64,000 nt of DNA from Micromonospora arborensis (GTDB lineage: Bacteria; Actinomycetota; Actinomycetes; Mycobacteriales; Micromonosporaceae): assembly GCF_003205615.1 (NCBI RefSeq), contig NZ_PYBV01000046.1, positions 29,908 to 93,907 on the forward strand. Reading direction: 5' to 3'. Both the position numbers and the translations under genes were made by a program. Shown here piece by piece: positions 9,623-16,551 of the stretch (the stretch's first letter is position 1; every line of letters starts with the position of its first letter). The notes beneath the pieces are model-generated. The model had not been told where the DNA came from, searched no databases, and was given only the letters and a program-made list of their open reading frames with translations.

Positions 9623-10474
9623 TCACACAGACACGACGGGTGTATCCAGCAGCGCGCGGGTGCGCGTGCCGTCGGGGTCGTCGCGCAATTCGTAGATCTC
9701 GATGCGCTGGTCGGGCCGGTCCGACTGGGCCCAGAGCTGGAAGTCGACGGTGAATCCGCCGGCCCGGGGATGGATCATGCGTTTGGTTCCGGCGACGCAT
9801 TCGCCGACGCGCCCCGAGGCCCACAGGGAGGCGAAGGCGTCGTCACGGACGCACAGTTCACCGATCATGCTGGTCAGGACTTCGTCGTCCGGATATTTTC
9901 CGCTGATCAGCCGCAGGTAGGCGACGTAGTCGGCGGCCTCCTGGTCCCAGTCCTGGTACAGGGCGCGGGCTTGCGGATCGAGGAAGAGCAGGCGGGGCAG
10001 GGAGGGCCGGGTGCCGGGGTGGTCGGGCGCGTTGGCGGGCAGGTGCGGGGCGACCAGGGCGCGCCCGAGGTCGTTCCAGGCCAGGACGTCGTTGCGCCGG
10101 CCGAGGATGACGGCGGGCCGTGCGGCGATCAGCGACAGCAGGGTCCGCGCGTTCGGGCTTACCGCCTCTGGGCCGGAGTCGATGGCGGCGGGGCGTTTGG
10201 CGCGCGCCAGGTCGAGCAGGTGCTCGGTCTCGGTGACGGACAGCTGCAGCGCCCGGGCCAGGGCCAGCAGGACCTCGTCGGAGGCGTGGCGGCTGTGGCC
10301 CTGTTCCAGGCGGGTGTAGTACGTGACGCTGACCCCGGCCAGTTGCGCGACCTCTTCCCGACGCAGCCCGGGAACGCGCCGGCGCACCCCGAAGCCGTTC
10401 AGCGGGGTCGCCTCCGGCGACAGGGCAGCACGCTTGGCCCGGAGGAATACGGCCAAATCACCCGGATCACTCAT
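9623..10474 (-). CDS. XRE-family regulator with MmyB-like ligand-binding domain
   Basis: The 283-residue protein begins with a helix-turn-helix (residues about 9-75, with RREEVAQLAGVSVTYYTRLEQG). A MmyB-type C-terminal domain follows (NDVLAWNDLGRALV, then DPQARALYQDWDQEA) and is thought to bind small hydrophobic ligands. It is divergent from an MFS exporter, a very common actinobacterial pairing that suggests it controls that exporter and itself. The ATG lies 6 nt after TATAGT, so the mRNA is probably leaderless. The start codon is part of a perfect inverted repeat. Confidence 0.9.
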   Translation of the reverse strand: MSDPGDLAVFLRAKRAALSPEATPLNGFGVRRRVPGLRREEVAQLAGVSVTYYTRLEQGHSRHASDEVLLALARALQLSVTETEHLLDLARAKRPAAIDSGPEAVSPNARTLLSLIAARPAVILGRRNDVLAWNDLGRALVAPHLPANAPDHPGTRPSLPRLLFLDPQARALYQDWDQEAADYVAYLRLISGKYPDDEVLTSMIGELCVRDDAFASLWASGRVGECVAGTKRMIHPRAGGFTVDFQLWAQSDRPDQRIEIYELRDDPDGTRTRALLDTPVVSV

Positions 10475-10488
10475 ATATCAACTATATG
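10472..10488 (-). promoter_or_regulatory. Promoter/operator-like inverted repeat at the XRE start codon
   Basis: CATATA-TCAAC-TATATG is a perfect 6-bp inverted repeat with a 5-bp spacer. Its left edge is the start codon of the XRE gene. On the minus strand it contains TATAGT, a good -10 hexamer 6 nt before ATG. It may serve as both promoter and autoregulatory operator. The assignment rests on sequence only. Confidence 0.45.
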
Positions 10489-10592
10489 CGGCGTTCCTGG
10501 TACCGACCATATCCCTGCCAGTGCCACCCTTCTCGGGGCGTGCATAAGGCGGGATCTGGTAGCTGACCTGCACATCTTTCACGATCGAGAGC

Positions 10593-11780
10593 ATGCCTCT
10601 ACCGATCATCGCTCTCGCTCTGACCGCCTTCGCCCTGGGAACAGCCGAACTCGTCCCCAACGGCCTGCTGCCGCTCATCAGTGACGATCTCGGGGTGTCG
10701 GTATCCCAAGCGGGCTGGGTCACCACCAGCTTCGCGCTCGGCGCGATGATCGGCGGCCCGCTCGTGGCGGCCGCCACCCTCCGCCTGCCACGCAAGCCCC
10801 TCGTGACCGGCCTGGCCCTCGTATTCCTGATCGCCAACGCCATCACCGCTCTCAGCGGCAGCCTGCTCGTGGTGTCCGCCTCCCGCGCTCTCGCCGGAGC
10901 GATGCTGGGCGGCTTCCTCGGCGCCGCGATCACCATCGCCGGCGGCCTGGTCGCCCCCACCCGGCGGGCCATGGCCATCGCCGTGGTCTTCACCGGTTTC
11001 ACCGTCTCCAACGTGATCGGCGTCCCCATCGGCAACATCGTCGGACGCGCGGTCGGCTGGCAGTCAGCCTTCTGGGTCGTCTCCGCCCTCGCTGCCATCG
11101 GCGCCGTAGCCATGTGGCTGCTCCTGCCCAGCCCACCCGCGGGCGGCGACGGCGCGGACGAGGACCGCGGCTTCGCCGTCCTGCGCAGCGGAGCGTTGTG
11201 GGCCGCGTTCCTCGCCATCGCGCTCAGCTACGGTGGCCTGTTCGTCGCCTATACCTACATCGCCCCCTATCTCACGACCGTCACTGGCGTGTCCGCCGAC
11301 TCCCTCACCTGGCTGCTGCTGCTGTTCGGCGCGGGCCTGATCGCCGGCAACGCCCTCGGCGGCCGCTACGCGGACCGGTCCGTGACCCGAACGGTCATCG
11401 TCGTCCTCGGCATCCTGATCGTCGGGCTGCTGGCCCTGTGGGCGCTGGGTTCGGTCCTGCCCGCCGTGCTGTTTCTGCTGGTGCTGCTCGGCGGCGCGGG
11501 CTTCGGCATGGTGCCCCCGCTGCAGTCCTACGTCCTGTACCTCGCCGGCACCGCGTCCGCCCTGGTCTCCGCCCTCGCTGCCGCCTCGTTCAACGGAGGA
11601 GTCGCCCTGGGCTCCGCGGTCGGCGGCCTCGTCCTGGACCGCACCCCCCACTACCCGGTGCTGGCCGTGGTTGGCGCCTTGATGACCCTGCTCGGGCTGC
11701 TCGTCTTCCTGCTCACCCACCGCAGGCACCACGCTCGCCAGGCCACGGCACAGGACGATCCAGTGGCCCAGTACGCGTGA
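10593..11780 (+). CDS. MFS transporter, DHA1 drug:H+ antiporter family (AraJ/CmlA-like)
   Basis: A 395-residue membrane protein with about 12 hydrophobic segments. It opens with FALGTAELVPNGLLP, typical of the AraJ/Cmx/sugar-efflux branch, and a motif C-like stretch (GFTVSNVIGVPIGNIVG) lies around residue 130. It should export small molecules or drugs with proton antiport. It is divergent from the XRE/MmyB regulator across 118 bp. The start ATG 10593 follows gagag. Confidence 0.9.
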   Translation: MPLPIIALALTAFALGTAELVPNGLLPLISDDLGVSVSQAGWVTTSFALGAMIGGPLVAAATLRLPRKPLVTGLALVFLIANAITALSGSLLVVSASRALAGAMLGGFLGAAITIAGGLVAPTRRAMAIAVVFTGFTVSNVIGVPIGNIVGRAVGWQSAFWVVSALAAIGAVAMWLLLPSPPAGGDGADEDRGFAVLRSGALWAAFLAIALSYGGLFVAYTYIAPYLTTVTGVSADSLTWLLLLFGAGLIAGNALGGRYADRSVTRTVIVVLGILIVGLLALWALGSVLPAVLFLLVLLGGAGFGMVPPLQSYVLYLAGTASALVSALAAASFNGGVALGSAVGGLVLDRTPHYPVLAVVGALMTLLGLLVFLLTHRRHHARQATAQDDPVAQYA

Positions 11781-11914
11781 ACCGGCTCCTGCCCGTCCTG
11801 CACCGGCTCAACGTTGTGCGGGAGGGGACTGTCCAGGGCGGGGTCGTTGCCGGTGGTGATCGGCGGATAGCCCGCGGTGGCCTGCTCCGTAACATTTGCG
11901 GCGATCACGGTCAA
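11777..11914 (-). pseudogene. Possible 5' remnant of an unidentified gene
   Basis: On the minus strand, about 46 codons from TTG 11914 (or GTG 11908) read like real protein: AGYPPITTGNDPALDSPL, then EPVQDGQEPVHAYWA. Third positions are almost all G/C, as in coding DNA. The frame then runs antisense into the 3' end of the MFS gene, where its composition becomes shadow-like. I do not recognise the family. It may be the start of a gene truncated when the MFS gene arrived, or chance. Confidence 0.3.
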
Positions 11915-11928
11915 AGACGGAGGACACC

Positions 11929-12372
11929 ATGAACCAGAAGCTCCAGGCCCGCGCGTTCGAGCAGGTGGCGCCGATCCTGCAGCCGGGGGAACGGCCGATC
12001 ACCGCGACCCGGGCGATGGTCGGGAGCTTCTCGGCCAGTCGACTCGGGACGGTCGTCACGCAAGGGCTGATCGGGGCGGCTGCCGGAGCGACGGGCGCCG
12101 CGCTGGCGCGGACCAAGAAGCAGTTCCTCGTGCTCACCGACCAGCGACTGATCTTCCTGCCGCAGACCTTCTTCGGCGGGCCCGGCGTCGGTGTCCTCGG
12201 CGAGGTGGCCCGGGAACACGTCGCGCTCGCCGAGGCGAAGATCGGCATTGTGAGCCTGCTGCGTCTCGCCTTCGGCGGTGCGGGGGACGGCGTCACCCTG
12301 ACCTTTCCCCGGGTGGACAAGAAGAACGCCGAGGCGCTCGCTGCGGCCTTGCCGCCGGCGCCGACAGCCTGA
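11929..12372 (+). CDS. Conserved hypothetical protein, possibly PH-like
   Basis: 147 residues starting at ATG 11929, with a strong ribosome binding site (ggagg, 11919-11923). The sequence VGSFSASRLGTVVTQGL, a small Gly/Ala-rich segment, and then FLVLTDQRLIFLPQ resembles the strand pattern of bacterial PH-like domains that contain LTDQRLxFL. No catalytic motif is visible. Function is unknown. An MBL-fold gene follows about 100 bp downstream. Confidence 0.72.
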   Translation: MNQKLQARAFEQVAPILQPGERPITATRAMVGSFSASRLGTVVTQGLIGAAAGATGAALARTKKQFLVLTDQRLIFLPQTFFGGPGVGVLGEVAREHVALAEAKIGIVSLLRLAFGGAGDGVTLTFPRVDKKNAEALAAALPPAPTA

Positions 12373-12474
12373 TCGGTTCCGGCCCGCGTTGGCCTGGCCG
12401 GCATGGTGGCAGGAGCGCGTCCGATCAGGGGAGGTCGTGGTCGGGCGCATCGACGTGCTGGCACACTCGCGGAC

Positions 12475-13224
12475 ATGGTCGACTGGTACTCGCAGGCCGA
12501 GGTGGGTAGCGGTGTCACTCGGATCTCGGAACCGCACGTCAACGAGCTGCTGTCGGCCAACTTCTGGTGGTTGCGGGGCAACGATCGCGACGTCGTGATC
12601 GACGCCGGGCTCGGTGTCGTCGCGTTGCGGGAGGCGATTCCGGGCCTGTTCGAGCGCGATCCGCTGGTCCTGCTCACCCACGCGCACCTGGATCATGTGG
12701 GTGGGGCCGCTGAGTTCGCTGACCGGGCCGCCCACCCCGCCGAGGCGGGGCTCTTGGCGGCGGGGGTGCCGGCGAGCCTGTACGGCGCGGAGCTCTACGA
12801 CAAACTCGGGCTCGACGCGGCGGGAGAAACCGTCCCGGAGCTCATGATCGACGTCCTGCCCGACCCCGGCTACGACTCGGCTGCCTACCGCGTCGAACCC
12901 ATGACCCTGAATCGGATGCTCGACGACGGCGACCGGGTCGACCTGGGTGGGCAGGTGCTGACTGTGTTGCACCTTCCCGGCCACACGCCGGGAAGCATCG
13001 CCCTGCTGGAGGAGCGCACCGGGATCCTGTATTCGGGCGACATCGTCTACGAGGGTTACTTGATCGACAACCTGCCGAACTCGGACGTGGCGGCCTACCG
13101 GCGCAGCATGGAGTTCCTCGCCGGCCTCGACGTGTCGGTCGTCCATCCCGGCCACGGGCACAGCTTCGACAGGACGCGCCTTCGCCAGTTGGCCGAGGCG
13201 TACCTGCGCAGAAGCGCAGTTTGA
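12475..13224 (+). CDS. MBL-fold metallo-hydrolase
   Basis: 249 residues with the metallo-beta-lactamase metal site THAHLDHVGG (HxHxDH), the later histidine in LHLPGHTPGSI, the aspartate in ILYSGDIVYEG, and the final VVHPGHGHSF. These are the ligands for a dinuclear zinc site. I chose ATG 12475 (MVDWYSQAEVG) because the residues encoded between 12403 and 12475 are arginine-rich and unlike the family. The overall layout resembles glyoxalase-II/quorum-lactonase type hydrolases. The substrate cannot be told. Confidence 0.87.
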   Translation: MVDWYSQAEVGSGVTRISEPHVNELLSANFWWLRGNDRDVVIDAGLGVVALREAIPGLFERDPLVLLTHAHLDHVGGAAEFADRAAHPAEAGLLAAGVPASLYGAELYDKLGLDAAGETVPELMIDVLPDPGYDSAAYRVEPMTLNRMLDDGDRVDLGGQVLTVLHLPGHTPGSIALLEERTGILYSGDIVYEGYLIDNLPNSDVAAYRRSMEFLAGLDVSVVHPGHGHSFDRTRLRQLAEAYLRRSAV

Positions 13225-13438
13225 GACGGCTTCTGCGGGTGGACGGTGGTGCGGTGATGCCACGCGAGGACCCGACCAGCAGCTCAACGCTCGTGCCCCC
13301 GCGCAGTGGGGCTGACGGCTGGGTACGCGGCCAGCACCCGAAGAAGATGTCCGCGGGGCATGTCGAGGACCGCCGTGCGGCTGGGTCTCAGGGGAGGATG
13401 TGGCGACCGTGACCGCACCACCCCGAGGAGATTCCAGC

Positions 13439-13879
13439 ATGGCGATCCAGCGGATGGACAACGTCCTCATCGTTGTCGAGGACCTTGACGCGGTCATCTC
13501 GTTCTTCGTCGAACTCGGTATGGAGCTGGAGGGGAGAGGGCCCGCCGAGGGGCGTTGGGTCGAGAGTGTCATCGGGATCGACGACGTCCGGCAGGAGGTC
13601 GCGATGCTGCGGACCCCGGACGGCCATGGCAAGGTCGAGTTGGCGATGTTCCACACGCCCGAGGCGATCACCGCCGAGCCGAAGGACGCGCCGGCGAACA
13701 CGTTGGGCATTCGCCGCATCATGTTCGCCGTCGACGACATCGAGGACGTCGTCACCCGCCTGCGCAATCACGGGGCCGAGCTCGTCGGGGAGCTTGCGCA
13801 GTACGAGGACATCTATCGGCTCTGCTACGTCCGGGGCCCCGAGGGCATCCTCGTCGGGCTGGCCGAACAGCTCAGGTGA
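13439..13879 (+). CDS. VOC-family (glyoxalase/bleomycin-resistance fold) protein
   Basis: 146 residues from ATG 13439, preceded by gaggag at proper spacing. Two beta-alpha-beta-beta-beta modules are visible: MAIQRMDNVLIVVEDLDA with FFVELGMELEG, then IRRIMFAVDDIEDVV ending in YVRGPEGILVGLAEQ, a typical VOC ending. Members are metal-dependent lyases/dioxygenases or drug-binding proteins; this one is most like the uncharacterised single-domain group. No partner gene suggests a substrate. Confidence 0.87.
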   Translation: MAIQRMDNVLIVVEDLDAVISFFVELGMELEGRGPAEGRWVESVIGIDDVRQEVAMLRTPDGHGKVELAMFHTPEAITAEPKDAPANTLGIRRIMFAVDDIEDVVTRLRNHGAELVGELAQYEDIYRLCYVRGPEGILVGLAEQLR

Positions 13880-14088
13880 CGGCCCCCGGCGGGGTGTCCG
13901 CCGAGGGTCGGGTCAGGCGACCAGGGTGCCGCCGTCGACGGTCACCACCGTGCTGGGCGTGGTACCAACTGATGAGGCCTTTCTCGTTCCCCGTGTCGAT
14001 GGCACGGCCGGATTTCGGGGCCATGGTGGATGCAGCGTCGACGCGCGGTCGGCGGTGTCCTGACACCAAGGTCGAGAGAGGTCGTTCC

Positions 14089-14292
14089 GTGAGCGGGGAA
14101 GAGCAACAGAACGGCAAGTGGGCGCCCTGGTGGATCTATGTCCCCGTCATCCTCGGCAGCAACTACGTGAAGCAGTACCTGGTTCAGGACCTGCCCGTGG
14201 CGGTCAACGCCGCGATCACCCTCGTGCTCGTCGGCACGCTCTTCTTGCTCATCACCGTGGTATATCGCAGGGTGAGTCGCGTCGAGCGTTAG
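14089..14292 (+). CDS. Small two-helix membrane protein
   Basis: A 67-residue protein starting at GTG 14089 after a gagagag ribosome binding site. After a short polar N-terminus (SGEEQQNGKWAPWW) come two hydrophobic segments, around residues 14-28 and 36-58, and a basic tail (YRRVSRVER). Function is unknown. The 200 bp upstream hold a possible decayed dehydrogenase end on the other strand (13913-13960). Confidence 0.6.
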   Translation: MSGEEQQNGKWAPWWIYVPVILGSNYVKQYLVQDLPVAVNAAITLVLVGTLFLLITVVYRRVSRVER

Positions 14293-14348
14293 CAACGCCG
14301 AAGCGGCGCACCGCGGGTCCGGGCACCGGACGCGGGTGGGGTGCTGGC

Positions 14349-14354
14349 TACTCT
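14349..14354 (+). promoter_or_regulatory. -10 hexamer TACTCT of a probable leaderless promoter
   Basis: TACTCT ends 6 nt before the ATG of the GNAT gene and no Shine-Dalgarno sequence is present, which fits a leaderless transcript starting at the ATG. No clear -35 box is visible. Confidence 0.4.
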
Positions 14355-14360
14355 CAGGGC

Positions 14361-14810
14361 ATGTTCCGTACGGCTCGACCCGCTGACTTCGGGCAGATCA
14401 TGCGTCTCTACCGGCAGCTGAACCCGGACGATCCGGTGCTGGAGGACGGGTCTGACGCAGCGGCTTTCCAGCAGATCCTCGGCACTCCAGGGCTGCGTCT
14501 CTTCGTCCTCGAACTGGATGGGGTTGTCGTCGCCACGACGTACCTCAACGTGATCCCCAATCTCAGCCGGTCGGCATCGCCCTACGCCGTCATCGAGAAC
14601 GTCGTCGTCGAGGAGTCGCGCCGAGGCACCGGTCTGGGTCGCCGGATCATGGCCGACACGCTCCAGGCAGCATGGGATGCGGGCTGCTACAAGGCGATGC
14701 TGATGACGGGCTCACGCACTCCCGCGACCCACGCCTTCTACCGCGCCTGCGGGTTCGCGCCCGACGTCAAGACCGCGTATCTCGCCCGACCACCGGCGCC
14801 CCAGCGCTAG
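14361..14810 (+). CDS. GNAT-family N-acetyltransferase
   Basis: 149 residues with a single GNAT fold. Beta-4 and the acetyl-CoA pyrophosphate loop are visible (VIENVVVEESRRGTGLGRRI, i.e. the R/QxxGxG/A element). The C-terminal YKAMLMTGSRTPATHAFY and CGFAPDVKTAY complete it. It would acetylate an amine; the acceptor is unknown. The 3' end overlaps the convergent epimerase gene by 44 bp. Confidence 0.9.
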   Translation: MFRTARPADFGQIMRLYRQLNPDDPVLEDGSDAAAFQQILGTPGLRLFVLELDGVVVATTYLNVIPNLSRSASPYAVIENVVVEESRRGTGLGRRIMADTLQAAWDAGCYKAMLMTGSRTPATHAFYRACGFAPDVKTAYLARPPAPQR

Positions 14811-15720
14811 GTGCGGCGGGGAAGGTCTCGCGCACCGCCGGGTCCAGCGACCGGCCGGTCGTCGGCTCGATGAACAGCTCGGCGAGCAGGAGGTCGGCGA
14901 GGTGGTTGAGGTTGATGCCCGATTCCTTGCCGCCGAGGGCCTGCATCGCGCCGCCGAGTCGCAGGGCGGCCTTCGCCGCGCCGGACGGCAGACGGGCGAC
15001 GCGGCGGCGTCGGCCGACCGCCTCGGTGATGCGCCCCAGCATGTCGTCCCAGGTGAGGTTCTCGTCGGCGACCGGGATGTCCGCGCCGCTGGCCTGCTCC
15101 AGGGCGTCCACCGCGACCTCGGCGACACTGCGGGCCGACGCGGCGGCGCTCCCGCCGGTCGGGGCGACCAGAGGGGTACGCGAGCGCGCCCACCGGTCCA
15201 GCGGCCCGGCCCAGTTCGGCAGCCGGTCACCGGCCCGGCCGAACACGAAGGGCAGTTCGAGTACGGCGACCGGCAGGCCCGTCCCGGCCGCCGCTCGTCC
15301 CTCCCGGGCCTGCTCGACCCGGCACCGGATGTACGTGTGCCGTTCAGCGAGCCGCCACTTCGGACGCAGCCGGTCGAAGTGGGTGTAATACGAGCCCATC
15401 ACGACACCGCGGGTGAGACCCTCCAAGCGGGCGGCCGTGAACAGGCGCACCACCGGCTCGACGTTGTCGCGGCGAAATTGCGGATAGATCGGCTTGGGCA
15501 GTGGCCGCTGCTCGTCGGTGCGGGTGGCGTACACGACGCCGTCGTGACCGGCGAGCAGCGGCCGTAGTTCGTCGACCGAGGCGGACTCGACATCCGCCAG
15601 GTGGTCGACACCCGGGCGGGCCGTCCGTGCGACTGTGGTCGCGGCGTGGCCGCGCTCGCGAAGCACGTCCACGACGTGAGCGCCGATCAGGCCACTGCCA
15701 CCCACCACGAGAATTCGCAC
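14767..15720 (-). CDS. NAD(P)-dependent epimerase/dehydratase-like protein
   Basis: 317 residues with an N-terminal Rossmann motif (ILVVGGSGLIGAHVV, GxxGxxG). The Tyr-containing active-site region of extended SDRs is less canonical (MGSYYTHFDRLRPKW); instead of a clear YxxxK the protein shows AERHTYIRCRVEQ. It may be an atypical SDR without classical catalysis. Start GTG 15720 gives VRILVVGG; the longer upstream reading is arginine-rich and unlikely. The C-terminus overlaps the GNAT gene tail to tail. Confidence 0.8.
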   Translation of the reverse strand: MRILVVGGSGLIGAHVVDVLRERGHAATTVARTARPGVDHLADVESASVDELRPLLAGHDGVVYATRTDEQRPLPKPIYPQFRRDNVEPVVRLFTAARLEGLTRGVVMGSYYTHFDRLRPKWRLAERHTYIRCRVEQAREGRAAAGTGLPVAVLELPFVFGRAGDRLPNWAGPLDRWARSRTPLVAPTGGSAAASARSVAEVAVDALEQASGADIPVADENLTWDDMLGRITEAVGRRRRVARLPSGAAKAALRLGGAMQALGGKESGINLNHLADLLLAELFIEPTTGRSLDPAVRETFPAAPSAGAPVVGRDTRS

Positions 15721-15881
15721 GCTGCATCGTCCACTCTGGGACCGGCTGGTTGTCAAGCCACGGGCGCCGCGACCGACCGGGCGTCGGTCACTGGCGGTCG
15801 GAGTCACAACCCGATATTGAGTTCGGGCAGGACAGCCCGGCGCACCGATCGGGGAGCGCTGGCGGCGAATTCGTCCCGCCG

Positions 15882-16367
15882 TCAGCGCTTCATCGGCGCC
15901 GGGTGCCGGGCCAGCAGCCGGGCGGCGACCTCGTGCAGGACCGCCAGTTCGGCGGCGGGGACCTCGGCGAAGAACGCGGCCTCGGCCTCGTCGAGCAGGG
16001 CGGCGCCGTCGCGTAGCACCTGCCAGCCGGCGTCGGTCAGCGCGACGACGTGCCGGCGCCGGTCCTGGGGATTGCGCCGACGCTCGGCCAGCCCCTGCTT
16101 CTCGAGCTCGTCGATGACGCCGACCAGCACGTTGGGGTCGATGCCGAGCAGCCGGCTGACGTCCTGCTGCGACAGTGTGTCGTCGGCGGCCAGGGTGGCC
16201 AGCACGTTGAAGTGCCGGGGCCGTACGCCCAGGGGTTCGAGGGCTCGCTCGGCGGTGACCATCGCCAGCTCGCCCAGCTTGATCAACCGGAAACCCGTCC
16301 GGCCGGACATCGCCGAGCCCGGGCTGGTCGTACCCGTGGGTTGCTGTTCACCGTTCCGTCGCGCCAT
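15882..16367 (-). CDS. MarR-family transcriptional regulator
   Basis: 161 residues with the winged helix of MarR regulators: VRPRHFNVLATLAADDTLSQ, LLGIDPNVLVGVIDELEKQG and the wing RRRNPQDRRRHVVALTDAG. It is divergent from the MmpL exporter, so control of that exporter is likely. ATG 16367 lies 6 nt after TAAGCT on the minus strand, suggesting a leaderless transcript. A perfect inverted repeat in the shared upstream region (16418-16432) is a candidate operator. Confidence 0.9.
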   Translation of the reverse strand: MARRNGEQQPTGTTSPGSAMSGRTGFRLIKLGELAMVTAERALEPLGVRPRHFNVLATLAADDTLSQQDVSRLLGIDPNVLVGVIDELEKQGLAERRRNPQDRRRHVVALTDAGWQVLRDGAALLDEAEAAFFAEVPAAELAVLHEVAARLLARHPAPMKR

Positions 16368-16417
16368 GCGCCCAGCTTAGGTCTTGGCAATATCCGTAGG
16401 CCGTGCATATGATCCGC

Positions 16418-16432
16418 CATACCTATGGTATG
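16418..16432. promoter_or_regulatory. Candidate MarR operator, perfect inverted repeat
   Basis: CATACC-TAT-GGTATG lies between the divergent marR and mmpL genes. Each 6-bp arm is exact, with a 3-bp centre. MarR dimers bind palindromes of about this size, and the position is right for repressing both genes. Confidence 0.5.
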
Positions 16433-16551
16433 CAGAACGTACGCATGGCGTGAAGGACGCATGGTCTGAAGCAAGGGTTCCGGCTCGGCGACGGCGGCAC
16501 CGACGATCCCGCCGCCGAGTCCACCGACGTACCCGAGTAGGAGAGCGCCCC

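Noticed and set aside
13221..13412. 63-codon ORF after the MBL-fold gene
   Set aside because: Low-complexity, no ribosome binding site and no recognisable features; likely chance.
16431..16540. MQNVRMA, stop, then an open acidic stretch (GDGGTDDPAAESTDVPE) upstream of the MmpL gene
   Set aside because: It could be a leader peptide or a broken small gene, but one stop interrupts it, no ribosome binding site is present, and it overlaps the candidate operator.
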